NCBI GenBank assembly: GCA_034520215.1
Contig: JAXHNR010000001.1
Location: forward strand, 920,560-984,559
DNA: 64,000 bases
Reading direction: 5' to 3'
From: Candidatus Krumholzibacteriota bacterium
GTDB taxonomy: Bacteria; Krumholzibacteriota; Krumholzibacteriia; Krumholzibacteriales; WJIX01
The translations under genes were made by a program, and so were the position numbers. Position 1 is the stretch's first letter. Each line of letters opens with the position of its first letter. Shown piece after piece: positions 9,171 to 18,205 of the stretch. The notes under the pieces were generated by a model, which ran no database searches, was not told the DNA's origin, and was given only the letters and a program-made list of their open reading frames with translations.

Positions 9171-12100
9171 ATGCGAAAAACGAATAAGAGGTTCTGTATG
9201 AAGATACAATATTTAATATCTGTTTTCCTGATCGTTTCTTTCTTGCCAAGCGCTTTTCTCTATGCCTCGGACAGTTCTGATCTTGACTGGTATACGATCG
9301 AAACAGAGCATTTCGAAATACATTACCATAAGGGAGAAGAACAAAGCGCCGCCAGAGTGGCATTGATAGCGGAAGAGATTTACGACCCAATTACTGATTA
9401 TTATGATTATAAAATCGACAAAGTTCATATTAATCTGAAAGACATATCTGACAGACCCGGAGGGGCGGCCTATTATTATCAGAATAGGATAAGTATAGAT
9501 GTTTCAGAGTTTGAGTTTACTTTGAGGGGAACGGCAAACTGGCTCAGAAATGTTACTACGCATGAATTTACACACATGGTATCGATTCAGAAGAGTATGA
9601 AAATGCCCAGAAGCGTCCCTTCCGTATATTTCCAGGTCGTTAATTTTGAGAATGAAAAGAGGCCGGATGTTATTACCGGATATCCGAATTTATTCATTAA
9701 TCTTCCATTTGCCGGTGAAGTTTTGCCAAATTGGTTCGCCGAGGGGGTCGCTCAGTCTCAAGTTACTCTTGCCCGTAATGATATCTGGGATTCTCACAGG
9801 GATATGATTTTAAGGGTAGCAGCTCTTAATGACCAGCTTCTAACTATCGATGAAATGGGAGTCTTCGGAAAGAATTCTCTTAATTCCGAATTACTTTACA
9901 ATCAGGGATTCTCGCTCGTCAATTTTATCGCCGGGAAATACGGAAGAGGGAAAATTCACGAATTAACAGAAGAGCAGTCCCGAATTTACAGAATGACATT
10001 TGACGGAGCGTGTAGAAGTGTGCTTGGAATATCGGAGGATAAGCTATACGAAATGTGGGAGAGAGATATTATAAAGAAGTACACAAACGTAAAAAATGAA
10101 ATTGATAGAACCGGAAGCGAAGGAGAGCAAATAGCCGGCGAAGGATTTCTTAATATGTATCCAGTCTCGGATAATAACGGCGGTGTATATTTTCTTTCCA
10201 ACATGGGGCGTGATTATTCAAGCTTGGATCTTGTACATATGGATCAGTCAGGTGATATTTCTGTGATAACAGAGGGAGTTACATCCAGATTTTCCATGTC
10301 AGGTAGCGGTAAACGACTATCTTATTCAAAGATGACATCAGATAATGATAAGGGTTATGAGTATAATGATCTTTTTATTTACAATATAGAAACATCCAGC
10401 GAAACAAGAGTTACAAAATCATTAAGAACAACAGATCCGGAATGGTCTCCGGATGATAAATATATAGCTGCCGTCCTGACCTCGGATTGCTCAGAGAATA
10501 TAGGGGTTTTCGATGTTGAAAAAGGAGAAGCCAGAGAATTATTTCCCGCAGCTGCAGGTGTGCAGTACTACGATCTGTCATGGGGCAAGAATGGGATATT
10601 GGCTTCAAGATTCGACTGTGCCAGCAGGGATATAGTATTGTTCGATCCCGAAAATGGAAGGATGGAAGAAATTGTCGAAAGCTTAGCTGATGAGAGGGAT
10701 CCTGTGTGGGACAGGAAGGATGAAGGGTTTTTCTATTCGAGTGACAGAACAGGGATATTTAATATTTACTATCATAGCGGCGGGGAATGCCCGGATAAAC
10801 TTGTAACCAGTGTTCTTGGTGGAGCGTTCGCGCCCGCTGTGGCGGGAGATGCTATTATATACCACAGTTATGAGAAGGAAGGCTATAAGATAAGTAAGAT
10901 TACGGATTGGAAATCTTCTGATATAAACCGAGGAGAATGCCTCGTGGATTCAACACTTATAAACAATAGAAAAAGGTTTATATCTGACAGAGAGAAGAAA
11001 GATCGTGATAAATTTGCTGAACGAAGAAAAGATATATTAGATATCATTGAGACAAACAAAAATACCGGATCTACTTTTGGAACTGAGTACACTCAGCTTT
11101 ATTTATTCCCGCGTATTATGATTTATGAGAAGAAACCCAGAATTGGGCTCACGTTACAGTATAACGATATTCTTGACAGGCAGTCTCTGCTGGCTTCTGG
11201 CTCTATTAATGGAGATGGTGAATACGATCTGGCGCTGGGATTTGAACTCCGGACAAGACGCCTTTTCCCTACCTTTCGCTTTGAATTATACAGAAGCAGG
11301 AAATATTACAATTATTTTAATCCCAATGAAGGCGGTAATGTGGATGTCAGGTACGATCTCTGGGATGCCTTTTTTACATTGAGTTATGAGTTGTCAGAGA
11401 CAACCCTTTTTAACAGGAATGAACTTATGCTCCGTTATAATTACGGTGAGTACGGACTGAATATAAATGCCTGGGGAAAGTATTCATATGAAATGGGCTG
11501 GGCTTATTATAAGGGAAGCGAGATTTCTCTGCTCTTCTCTTTTTCAGATATAAAACCGGCTGTGAACGCCGAAATTAATCCAAGAAAGGGAAGGAAATTA
11601 CTGGTTGAAGCTACAATGGCTTATGATAAACTCTTCGCGGGTGAATTCGACTATATGTTCATGCCTGATTATGCTGATAATAATTTCGGAAGGTATATTC
11701 TGACTTATGAAGAATTTTTGCCTGTCCCGCTTTTTGAAAGCGCGATTTCTTTCTATGCGAAAACAGGCGCGGTAGACAACAATGTTGATGATTTTTTTGA
11801 CCTTTACCTTGGAAGCAGAGACGGACTCAGAGGATATTCATATTACAGTATTGGCGGAAAAAAGATGGCGATGGGAAGGATTACATACCGTTTTCCGTTG
11901 ATCAGAAATATTAACAGACAATTCTTCTTTACATACCTCGGATCTATTTACGGGGGAGTTTTCGCGGAAGCGGGTAAAGCTTGGAACGATGATAAGGTGA
12001 ATTTAGATGATTACAAAACTGACGCGGGCGTTGAATTGAGAGTAAAGGGCTTTAATTTCTATAATTATCCTCTCGCCGCTTCATTCGAGGCCGCTTATGG

Positions 12101-12200
12101 GTTTGATGATATTAAATACCAGGATCCATTCACAGAAACTGTCACATTTTACGAGGGTAATTCCTGGAAGTTTTACGGTTCTATCTCTTACGGTTTCTAG
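9171..12200 (+). CDS. Peptidase-MA-like / beta-propeller / BamA-type barrel fusion protein
   Basis: About 1009 aa with a signal peptide. Region 1 (about 30-270) is a peptidase-MA-like gluzincin: HEFTH at about 131-135 and a later WFAEGVAQ whose Glu at about 191 would be the third zinc ligand. Region 2 (about 300-570) has PD40/TolB-like propeller blades (DPEWSPDDKYIAAV, SWGKNGILASRF, DPVWDRKDEGFFYSSD). Region 3 (about 600-1009) is a beta-barrel related to Omp85/BamA surface antigens, with LGSRDGLRGY and a C-terminal Phe. It is therefore likely an outer-membrane protein with a periplasmic or surface protease-like part. Starts at 9159, 9171 and 9198 are all possible; 9171 has GGGAG 5 bases upstream. 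thyX follows by 18 bp. Confidence 0.82.
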   Translation: MRKTNKRFCMKIQYLISVFLIVSFLPSAFLYASDSSDLDWYTIETEHFEIHYHKGEEQSAARVALIAEEIYDPITDYYDYKIDKVHINLKDISDRPGGAAYYYQNRISIDVSEFEFTLRGTANWLRNVTTHEFTHMVSIQKSMKMPRSVPSVYFQVVNFENEKRPDVITGYPNLFINLPFAGEVLPNWFAEGVAQSQVTLARNDIWDSHRDMILRVAALNDQLLTIDEMGVFGKNSLNSELLYNQGFSLVNFIAGKYGRGKIHELTEEQSRIYRMTFDGACRSVLGISEDKLYEMWERDIIKKYTNVKNEIDRTGSEGEQIAGEGFLNMYPVSDNNGGVYFLSNMGRDYSSLDLVHMDQSGDISVITEGVTSRFSMSGSGKRLSYSKMTSDNDKGYEYNDLFIYNIETSSETRVTKSLRTTDPEWSPDDKYIAAVLTSDCSENIGVFDVEKGEARELFPAAAGVQYYDLSWGKNGILASRFDCASRDIVLFDPENGRMEEIVESLADERDPVWDRKDEGFFYSSDRTGIFNIYYHSGGECPDKLVTSVLGGAFAPAVAGDAIIYHSYEKEGYKISKITDWKSSDINRGECLVDSTLINNRKRFISDREKKDRDKFAERRKDILDIIETNKNTGSTFGTEYTQLYLFPRIMIYEKKPRIGLTLQYNDILDRQSLLASGSINGDGEYDLALGFELRTRRLFPTFRFELYRSRKYYNYFNPNEGGNVDVRYDLWDAFFTLSYELSETTLFNRNELMLRYNYGEYGLNINAWGKYSYEMGWAYYKGSEISLLFSFSDIKPAVNAEINPRKGRKLLVEATMAYDKLFAGEFDYMFMPDYADNNFGRYILTYEEFLPVPLFESAISFYAKTGAVDNNVDDFFDLYLGSRDGLRGYSYYSIGGKKMAMGRITYRFPLIRNINRQFFFTYLGSIYGGVFAEAGKAWNDDKVNLDDYKTDAGVELRVKGFNFYNYPLAASFEAAYGFDDIKYQDPFTETVTFYEGNSWKFYGSISYGF

Positions 12201-12218
12201 GAGGAGTTATTAAAGATT

Positions 12219-13610
12219 ATGGAAGTTAAAATCGCGGGGTACAATATTGATTCTACTCTTATAGATGATGCCAGCGGCAGAAGCGATTCTTTTACTCCGG
12301 AGATTATTTCAGCGTCTTACGCGAGGATAAGCCGGGACCCGAGAAATATAAACCTGCTAAGAAGAGAAGCCAGAGAAGCTGTCAAGAAAGCAAGGGCTTC
12401 AAATGAAAAGATCGTTTTTGGACTCGGACACTCTTCTGTCGCGGAACACGCGGTTTTTAATTTCGATATTATGGATATATCCCGTCTTGCCGTTGAACAA
12501 CTCGAGAGCTTCAGGCTTGCCTCTTTCACGGAAAAATCTCAACGCTATATTAAGATTAGAAAGGATATTTTTATTCCTGAAGAGATTAAAGCCTGCGGAC
12601 TGGAGGAACAATTCAAAGAAGTTATGGTATACCTTTCTGATAAATATGATCAGTTATATTCTAAGATGCTAGGGAACGGAGTAAATAAATATGTTGCCAG
12701 AGAAGATGCGAGATACTTGCTGCCGCTTGCCGTAAAAACCCAACTTGGAATGACGGTAAACGCCAGAGAACTTGAATATATGATAAGCAGGCTTGCTTCT
12801 CACAAGCTTTCGGAATTAAATGAACTTGCTGAAAAGCTATGTGATATAGCCAAAAAAATCGCTCCATCTCTGGTACGCTATCCCGAAGCAGTCGATTATT
12901 TTTCAAACAAATTCAGAACCAGAAGTAATATTGAGGAAAATTCAAGGGGTTTCTCCCGCAGCGGCCTGGAGGAAGTCAAGCTGATTTCTGACACTAAGGA
13001 CTGCGACAATATTCTTGTCGCGGCGCTGCTTTTTTCTTCGACTGATATTGGAGCCTCAGAAGCCAGAAAAAAGGCTGCGGGCATGAGTGAAGAAGAGCAA
13101 GCCTTCATTATCAAGAGTACGATGGAAAATATGCAGCCTCATGATTCTGTCTGGCGAGAATTCGAGCATGTACATCTGTTGTTTGAGGTTATTGTTTCAG
13201 CATCGTGTTTCGCTCAGCTCAAGAGGCATAGGATGGCCACTGTTACCCCGCAACCTTATTGCAGATCACTTGGTGTAAAGATCCCTGAATCGGTTAAGAG
13301 ATCCGGTGCTTCAGAAGAATTCATGAAAGCTGCAGAAATGTCCGGTGAGCTCTACGATAGAATAAAAGATAAGATGACTTTTGCGGCGGATTACGCTTCT
13401 CTCAACTCCAGCAGACGAAGGGTTCTTTTTGATGTAAACCTGCGAGAGCTCTATAATTTCTCGAGATTGAGGAGTGACAAGCACGCGCAGTGGGAGATCA
13501 GAGCACTGTCTGAGAAAATGTGCGAAATATCTAAAAGAGGGCTAAAAGCCGGCGGCATGCTTCTAGGCGGCAAAGACGATTTCTCTGATATGATGAAAAA
13601 GCTGTACTGA
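12219..13610 (+). CDS. thyX: Two-domain flavin-dependent thymidylate synthase ThyX
   Basis: 463 aa, about twice the usual 220-250 of ThyX. ThyX methylates dUMP to dTMP using methylenetetrahydrofolate and FAD. Two ThyX-like domains are visible. In the N-terminal one (about 1-240) the RHRxxSxNExSxRY signature appears as SFRLASFTEKSQRY (97-110): the first two residues are lost, but S102, E105, S107, R109 and Y110 are kept. In the C-terminal one (about 250-463) RHR is intact (336-338) but the rest reads MATVTPQPYCR, losing S, E and S. The C-terminal domain keeps NLREL and RLRSDKHAQWEIR, whereas the N-terminal equivalent is eroded. Long ThyX proteins also occur in other phyla such as Chlamydiae, as I recall. 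No thyA is seen. Confidence 0.9.
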   Translation: MEVKIAGYNIDSTLIDDASGRSDSFTPEIISASYARISRDPRNINLLRREAREAVKKARASNEKIVFGLGHSSVAEHAVFNFDIMDISRLAVEQLESFRLASFTEKSQRYIKIRKDIFIPEEIKACGLEEQFKEVMVYLSDKYDQLYSKMLGNGVNKYVAREDARYLLPLAVKTQLGMTVNARELEYMISRLASHKLSELNELAEKLCDIAKKIAPSLVRYPEAVDYFSNKFRTRSNIEENSRGFSRSGLEEVKLISDTKDCDNILVAALLFSSTDIGASEARKKAAGMSEEEQAFIIKSTMENMQPHDSVWREFEHVHLLFEVIVSASCFAQLKRHRMATVTPQPYCRSLGVKIPESVKRSGASEEFMKAAEMSGELYDRIKDKMTFAADYASLNSSRRRVLFDVNLRELYNFSRLRSDKHAQWEIRALSEKMCEISKRGLKAGGMLLGGKDDFSDMMKKLY

Positions 13611-13717
13611 TAAGTTCTGGTGACTGTGGATTACTGAGAGGGGCAGGGCATATATATAATGAGAGATTCACGGTCTCTTGCAGAAATAATAAAGGGATGT
13701 CCGCCCAACACAGAAAT

Positions 13718-14003
13718 CAGGACATTCCCCGAGAATCAGGGCAATATTTTAGTAACGGCATAACTATCGAGTAATTACCCATATTGATAAGTGGAATTGA
13801 TGTTTAGTTTCTATCCGGCTATTGGTATTGTCAAAAACGCCGTCTATTTCCCCTGCGAGGAAATAGCGCCTCCCGCTCTCAGGCTCGCTCTTCCCCATTT
13901 CCTTGTGGAAATCAAGAATCCATGCCCGCTCGTCTTCCGAGAGGGTTTTGAAATACCAATAGCCGGATATACAAAGGAATGTTAAAAATTGGGGAACCTC
14001 CAC
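13718..14003 (+). mobile_element. MITE-like repeat, copy 1
   Basis: About 286 bp, one of three near-identical copies in the same orientation. Its ends (CAGGACATTCCCC and GGGGAACCTCCAC) are imperfect inverted repeats of the consensus TTGGAGTTTCCCC. Inside is an 18-bp perfect inverted repeat (13812-13829 with 13952-13969) enclosing smaller hairpins such as CTATTTCC/GGAAATAG, so the transcript or single strand would fold strongly. A 79-codon minus-strand frame (13764-14003) spans most of it, but copy 2 breaks that frame. No target duplication is clear for this copy. It sits between thyX and the LPP20 operon. Confidence 0.8.
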
Positions 14004-14134
14004 ATACGGAAATAGCTTGACAGGTAATTTATTTAATGTCTATTGTGCAAGGAACCAGTGTAACGCGCGTTTTTAGAAAGTGTTATAACAGAGTAGCATG
14101 GGGGTCTGGCACATCTCTTTAAAAGGAGGCTGAT

Positions 14135-14695
14135 ATGAAGAACGTTATATCTGTTCTGATGTGCTTTGCGATATTGTTTGTAGGGTGTGGTTCAGAGGCG
14201 CCTGATAAAAGCACTATGGGCAAAGACAGCGGTGATCTTCCGGACTGGGTCTTAAATCCGAAGCAGGTTGATTCAGAGAAAACTATTTACGGCGTTGGGA
14301 TTGTTTCAGGGGTTAAGAACAAAGCGCTTGCTATAAAGACAGCAGAGAACAGAGCTATATCAAGTATTGCGCGTGTATTCAGAGTGGAAGTTGAAGCTAT
14401 GATGGAAGATTACGCTTCGTCGACCCTTTCGGGTGATTTGAATTCCAGTGAAGAGCAGGATATCACTAATGTTCAAAGAACGTTAATCGACCAGTCCCTC
14501 AGCGGTGTTGTCGTCGAAAACAGGTTCGTGGATGAAGACGGAAGTGTTTATGTCAGGGCAAAACTCGATTTTGAAACATTCGAGAAAAATCTTGAAAAAC
14601 TCAACACAATCGATTTGAAGATGAAGGAATATGTAAAGAGTAATGCGGAGGAAGCTTTCGGACGACTCGACGTCCAAATAGAGAAGGGGGATTGA
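14135..14695 (+). CDS. LPP20-family lipoprotein
   Basis: 186 aa. Lipoprotein signal peptide with lipobox LFVGC (Cys near residue 19). After a linker comes a single LPP20-like domain: LPDWVLNP, IYGVGIVSG, then A-rich KTAENRAISSIARVF and a C-terminal VYVRAKLDFETFEKNLEKL. LPP20-type proteins are outer-membrane-anchored envelope lipoproteins of unclear function. It heads a tight operon with an LpoB-like gene (18 bp on), a COG3014-like gene and a second LPP20-type gene. An AAGGAGG-like ribosome site precedes the ATG. Confidence 0.82.
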   Translation: MKNVISVLMCFAILFVGCGSEAPDKSTMGKDSGDLPDWVLNPKQVDSEKTIYGVGIVSGVKNKALAIKTAENRAISSIARVFRVEVEAMMEDYASSTLSGDLNSSEEQDITNVQRTLIDQSLSGVVVENRFVDEDGSVYVRAKLDFETFEKNLEKLNTIDLKMKEYVKSNAEEAFGRLDVQIEKGD

Positions 14696-14713
14696 TCAAA
14701 AAAAGGAGAAAGA

Positions 14714-15322
14714 ATGAAGTATAAATTATTCTATCTGATGCTGTGTATGGTCATGCTTTTTTCTCTCGGCTGTGGCGGTCCATCGGTTAATGTTACAAGA
14801 ACCGAAGCGGATACTGTTACAGACCTGAGTGGTGACTGGAACGACACCGATTCAAGAATGGTTTCTGAAGAGATGATACCTGATTGTCTTTCGAGGCCCT
14901 GGCTTGGTGATTTCACTTCAGAAAATATGAAAAAGCCTGTTGTGATAGTTGGTTACATAAGGAATAAAACAGATGAGCATATCGCCACGGAAACTTTCGT
15001 TAATGACCTTGAGCGAGAATTAGTTAACAGCGGTAAGGTTTCTTTTGTGGCTGAAAAGGAGATCAGAGAAGCACTCAGGGATGAAAAATACGATCAGTCG
15101 ATGAACGCTTCTGCCGAAACTATGAAAGAAATGGGAAGAGAATTAGGAGCTGACTTTATGTTATTCGGTTCAATTAATTCCATTACTGATCAAATAGAAG
15201 GCAAGAAGGCTAAATTTTACCAGATTGATCTTGAACTTATTGATATTGAAACGAATGAAAAGGTTTGGTTGGGACAGAAGAAAATCAAGAAGATTGTAGA
15301 AAGGGATAAATACAGGTTTTAG
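14714..15322 (+). CDS. LpoB-like penicillin-binding protein activator lipoprotein
   Basis: 202 aa. Lipobox SLGC (Cys at about 20). The remainder is the LpoB/FlgO-type alpha/beta domain: PVVIVGYIRNKTDEHI, ETFVNDLERELVNSG, VSFVAEKEIREALRDE, then GRELGADFMLFGSINSI and VWLGQKKIKK. In enterobacteria LpoB spans from the outer membrane to stimulate PBP1b; the role here is inferred from family and from neighbouring lipoproteins. An AAAAGGAGA site precedes the ATG. It is the second gene of the operon. Confidence 0.85.
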   Translation: MKYKLFYLMLCMVMLFSLGCGGPSVNVTRTEADTVTDLSGDWNDTDSRMVSEEMIPDCLSRPWLGDFTSENMKKPVVIVGYIRNKTDEHIATETFVNDLERELVNSGKVSFVAEKEIREALRDEKYDQSMNASAETMKEMGRELGADFMLFGSINSITDQIEGKKAKFYQIDLELIDIETNEKVWLGQKKIKKIVERDKYRF

Positions 15323-15354
15323 ACAACTTAATTTTGTTCAGCCAGCAGTATAAA

Positions 15355-16689
15355 ATGAAGCTGTTTTACAAGTATCTGATAGCTTTCTCATTTGTAACAT
15401 TCGTGTTCCTTGGATGCGCCTCTACACTCGAGAAAGAGATGGAAGTAGACTCATTTCTTCCCCGCGGCGATTACTCAAGTGCTATAAAGGAACTTTCATC
15501 TAATATCGAAGTTTTCGGTACCAAAAACAGACTCCTTTATTTGTTGAACGCGGGAGTCATTCACTTCTACTCGGATAATTTCGCTGAAAGTAACAATTAC
15601 TTCTCTGAGGCGAATAAACTATCCGAAATATTATATACTAAAAGTGTTTCAAACGAAGCTGCCGGTTTGATGAATCCGAACTTAATTCCGTATAATGGTG
15701 AGGATTATGAGAATGTTATGATAAATGTTTTTACGGCTTTTAATTATATTAAACTTGGAATGATAGAAGAGGCGGGTGTGGAAGCAAGAATAATAAATTC
15801 GAAGCTGAAATTACTTACACAGAAATACGAATCGGAGAATAAATATAAGAATGATGCTCTGGGCAGATATCTCAGCGGAATCATTTATGAAACCCGCGGT
15901 GATATAAACAACGCTTATATTTCATATAAGAAGGCGTATGAGGCCTATGTCGATTATAAGAAGATGTTTGAATTCAAAATACCCGGGCAGATCGAAATTG
16001 ATATACTCCGTTTGGCCGAGCGTCTTGGATTTAGCGAGCAGTTCAAAACTTACAGCAAAAGGTTTAATGCCGATTCAATAAAGATAGAAAATGGAAATAG
16101 TGAAATCATTGTGTTTGCTATGACAGGGCTATGCCCATATAAGAAAGAATTCGAGACTAAGTTCTCGCGTGCTGATAAAGAAGGTAAAACTCATACATTT
16201 CAGCTTCTCATTCCGAAACTTATTGAAAGGGGGAGCGCGGTCGGGAATGTGACTGTCAAGTGTGAAAATGATTCGGCGAGCATTGTAAGAAATGCGCAGA
16301 TCATTGAGAATATTTCAAAAATAGCTATAAAAAATATGTCTGATAAGATGCCTCAAATTCTGATTAAGGCCTGGCTTAGGGCTTTTACCAAAAAGAAAGC
16401 TTCTGATAAAATGAAAGAAAAAGTTGATACAGGAAATGTACTTGGTAATTTGCTCGTCGGAGCAGTTACTGACGGTGTCGCTGAAGAGTTGACTCACGCT
16501 GATATAAGATGTTGGAGAACACTTCCGTCCAGGATCTATTTTAGAAGAATTCAGGTTAACCCCGGGAGTTATGATCTAGAAGTTGAACTCAGGGATAAAT
16601 ACGGGGACTGTCTTGAAAAGATAACAAGGAAAGGGATAGTGGTTGAAAATGAAAGAAAGTATTTTGTCTTCGTTGAAAGGTTTATTTAG
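15355..16689 (+). CDS. COG3014-like TPR-containing lipoprotein
   Basis: 444 aa. A TTG at 15334 would add seven residues, but the ATG at 15355 gives a proper lipoprotein signal peptide with FLGC as lipobox. The N-terminal half is TPR-like (LLNAGVIHFYSDNFAESNNYFSEA, YLSGIIYETRGDINNAYISYKKA). The C-terminal half resembles the uncharacterised COG3014 family found next to LPP20 and LpoB genes. It ends in a beta-rich portion (YDLEVELRDKYGD, KYFVFVERF). The next gene starts inside its last 14 codons, implying coupling. Confidence 0.72.
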   Translation: MKLFYKYLIAFSFVTFVFLGCASTLEKEMEVDSFLPRGDYSSAIKELSSNIEVFGTKNRLLYLLNAGVIHFYSDNFAESNNYFSEANKLSEILYTKSVSNEAAGLMNPNLIPYNGEDYENVMINVFTAFNYIKLGMIEEAGVEARIINSKLKLLTQKYESENKYKNDALGRYLSGIIYETRGDINNAYISYKKAYEAYVDYKKMFEFKIPGQIEIDILRLAERLGFSEQFKTYSKRFNADSIKIENGNSEIIVFAMTGLCPYKKEFETKFSRADKEGKTHTFQLLIPKLIERGSAVGNVTVKCENDSASIVRNAQIIENISKIAIKNMSDKMPQILIKAWLRAFTKKKASDKMKEKVDTGNVLGNLLVGAVTDGVAEELTHADIRCWRTLPSRIYFRRIQVNPGSYDLEVELRDKYGDCLEKITRKGIVVENERKYFVFVERFI

Positions 16690-17716
16690 TATACCGATTT
16701 TATCGTTTATTCTGCTGACAATATATTTCAGTTCTTGTTCAGGTGTTAACGCTGATAATATTAAATGGGTAGATAAAATAGATGTCTACTATCCGGAGAA
16801 AGTGTATTTGACGGGGTTGGGGATTGGTGATACCAAAGAAAAAGCAGATAACAGAGCATTTCAGAATATTTCCAAATCTATCAAATTACATGTACGAAGC
16901 GATGAACTATCAAAACGGGAATATCAGCAATCAGGAAACCGAAAGAGTAAGTCGACTTTCAGCTATGAAGAGAAGATCAGGGTAGAGACAGAAACTGTAC
17001 TGGAGAACGCTTCTATCGTAAAGCACGGATATGATGAATCCAAAGAAATGTACTATTCCCTGGCGGCTTTGAGAAAAGATAAATATTCAGACATTCTTTC
17101 AAGCAAAATCGAAGAATCTCAGAAGAGAGGGGCCAAGCTTTTGGCCGCTATTGAGAAAGAAGAGTCTAAGGTCATCAAACTTGGAAATATGTTCGATTTA
17201 GAAAGAGAAATAGAATTCCAACGAAACGCATTTGCCGTCTTGCGGGTGGTTTCAGATAATTATTCCAAGTATAAACCCCGGCCGGATCCTCTTCAGGTTG
17301 ATAAAATGATCAACGATTTTCTGTTAAACAAATTTGTTTTTTCTCTGAGGGTAAAAGGTGATATGACAGAAGAAATAAACAGCATCTTAAGTGATGTCTT
17401 GACGAGAGAGGGTTATTATATTTCCGGTCAAAGAGGGAAAAGTTCTGATGTTGTGATAGACGGGAACATGAAAATAAGAAGGATGCCGGGGAGTGGAAAA
17501 AGATGGGTGCTTTTGAGCTGGAAATTTGATCTGAGTTTCACCGACAGCAGAAGCGGAGAAATTATCTTAAGCTACAGCATGCAGGACAGGCAGCAACAGC
17601 CGTCTGTCGAGATGGCAAGAGAAAGGATACTTTATCATTTCAGGGAAGATTACGCGGAGGATGTAATCTCCAGGTTCGAGCAGAAACTTCACGGGTATGT
17701 AAACAGAGGAAAATAG
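16649..17716 (+). CDS. Second LPP20-type lipoprotein with extra C-terminal domain
   Basis: About 355 aa. N-terminal hydrophobic segment ending SSCSG (candidate lipidated Cys near residue 31 from this start), an LPP20-like domain (YLTGLGIGDTKEKADNRAFQNISKSI, then a V/I-rich second half), a charged helical stretch and a C-terminal alpha/beta domain (about 230-355, SDVVIDGNMKIRRM, WKFDLSFTDSRSGEI). The frame overlaps the upstream gene by 41 bases. A TTG at 16643 is an alternative start. It closes the four-gene lipoprotein operon; repeat copy 2 starts 41 bp after its stop. Confidence 0.7.
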   Translation: MKESILSSLKGLFSIPILSFILLTIYFSSCSGVNADNIKWVDKIDVYYPEKVYLTGLGIGDTKEKADNRAFQNISKSIKLHVRSDELSKREYQQSGNRKSKSTFSYEEKIRVETETVLENASIVKHGYDESKEMYYSLAALRKDKYSDILSSKIEESQKRGAKLLAAIEKEESKVIKLGNMFDLEREIEFQRNAFAVLRVVSDNYSKYKPRPDPLQVDKMINDFLLNKFVFSLRVKGDMTEEINSILSDVLTREGYYISGQRGKSSDVVIDGNMKIRRMPGSGKRWVLLSWKFDLSFTDSRSGEIILSYSMQDRQQQPSVEMARERILYHFREDYAEDVISRFEQKLHGYVNRGK

Positions 17717-17748
17717 AATAACTTCCGTTCACTTTTAAACGGCAATAT

Positions 17749-17757
17749 GACAGTTAA
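17749..17757 (+). repeat. Left target-site duplication of repeat copy 2
   Basis: GACAGTTAA here recurs at 18045-18053, immediately flanking copy 2 on both sides. A 9-bp direct repeat at both borders is the mark of transposition. Confidence 0.65.
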
Positions 17758-18044
17758 CAGGACATTCCCCAAAAATCATGGCAATATTTTAGTAACGGCA
17801 TAACTATCAAGTGATTACCCATATTGATAAGTGGAATTGATATTTAGTTTCTATCCGGCTATTGGTATTATCAAAAACGCCGTCTATTTCCCCTGCGAGG
17901 AAATAGCGTCTCCCGCTCTCAGACTCGCTCTTTCCCATTTCCTTGGGGGAAATGGGAAAACCATGCCCGCTCGTCTTCCGAGAGGGTTTTGAAATACCAA
18001 TAGCCGGATATACAAAGGAATGTAATAAATTGGGGAAACTCCAA
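17758..18044 (+). mobile_element. MITE-like repeat, copy 2 (with 9-bp target duplication)
   Basis: 287 bp, same orientation as copies 1 and 3. Left end CAGGACATTCCCC, right end GGGGAAACTCCAA, whose reverse complement TTGGAGTTTCCCC equals the left end of copy 3. Flanked by GACAGTTAA on both sides. It differs from copies 1 and 3 around 17940-17960, which shifts the minus-strand frame seen in copy 1. No transposase is encoded, so it would be moved in trans. It lies between the lipoprotein operon and tRNA-Leu. Confidence 0.85.
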
Positions 18045-18053
18045 GACAGTTAA
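18045..18053 (+). repeat. Right target-site duplication of repeat copy 2
   Basis: Second copy of GACAGTTAA, directly after the element end at 18044; see 17749-17757. Confidence 0.65.
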
Positions 18054-18109
18054 TAATTGCTGTATTTCCGTCAGCAGAGTATCATAATTGAGTGAATAGA
18101 TTGGAATAT

Positions 18110-18197
18110 TGGTGCCGGAGGCGGGAGTTGAACCCGCATGAAGCCAGGCTTCGGGGGATTTTGAGTCCCCTGCGTCTACCAATTTCACCACTCCGGC
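18110..18197 (-). tRNA. tRNA-Leu (anticodon CAA)
   Basis: Minus-strand 88-nt tRNA including an encoded CCA. Acceptor arms GCCGGAG and CTCCGGC pair fully, the D arm is followed by a 5-bp anticodon stem GGGGA/TCCCC with loop CTCAAAA giving anticodon CAA, there is a long class II variable arm, and the T arm reads GCGGG-TTCAACT-CCCGC. It decodes UUG. It is bracketed by two direct copies of the MITE-like repeat. Confidence 0.95.
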
Positions 18198-18205
18198 ATA
18201 TAAAA

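Noticed and set aside
13764-18191. Minus-strand frames inside the repeats as genes
   Set aside because: The frame differs between copies, copy 2 is shifted and its frame also runs into tRNA-Leu; better explained as non-coding element sequence.
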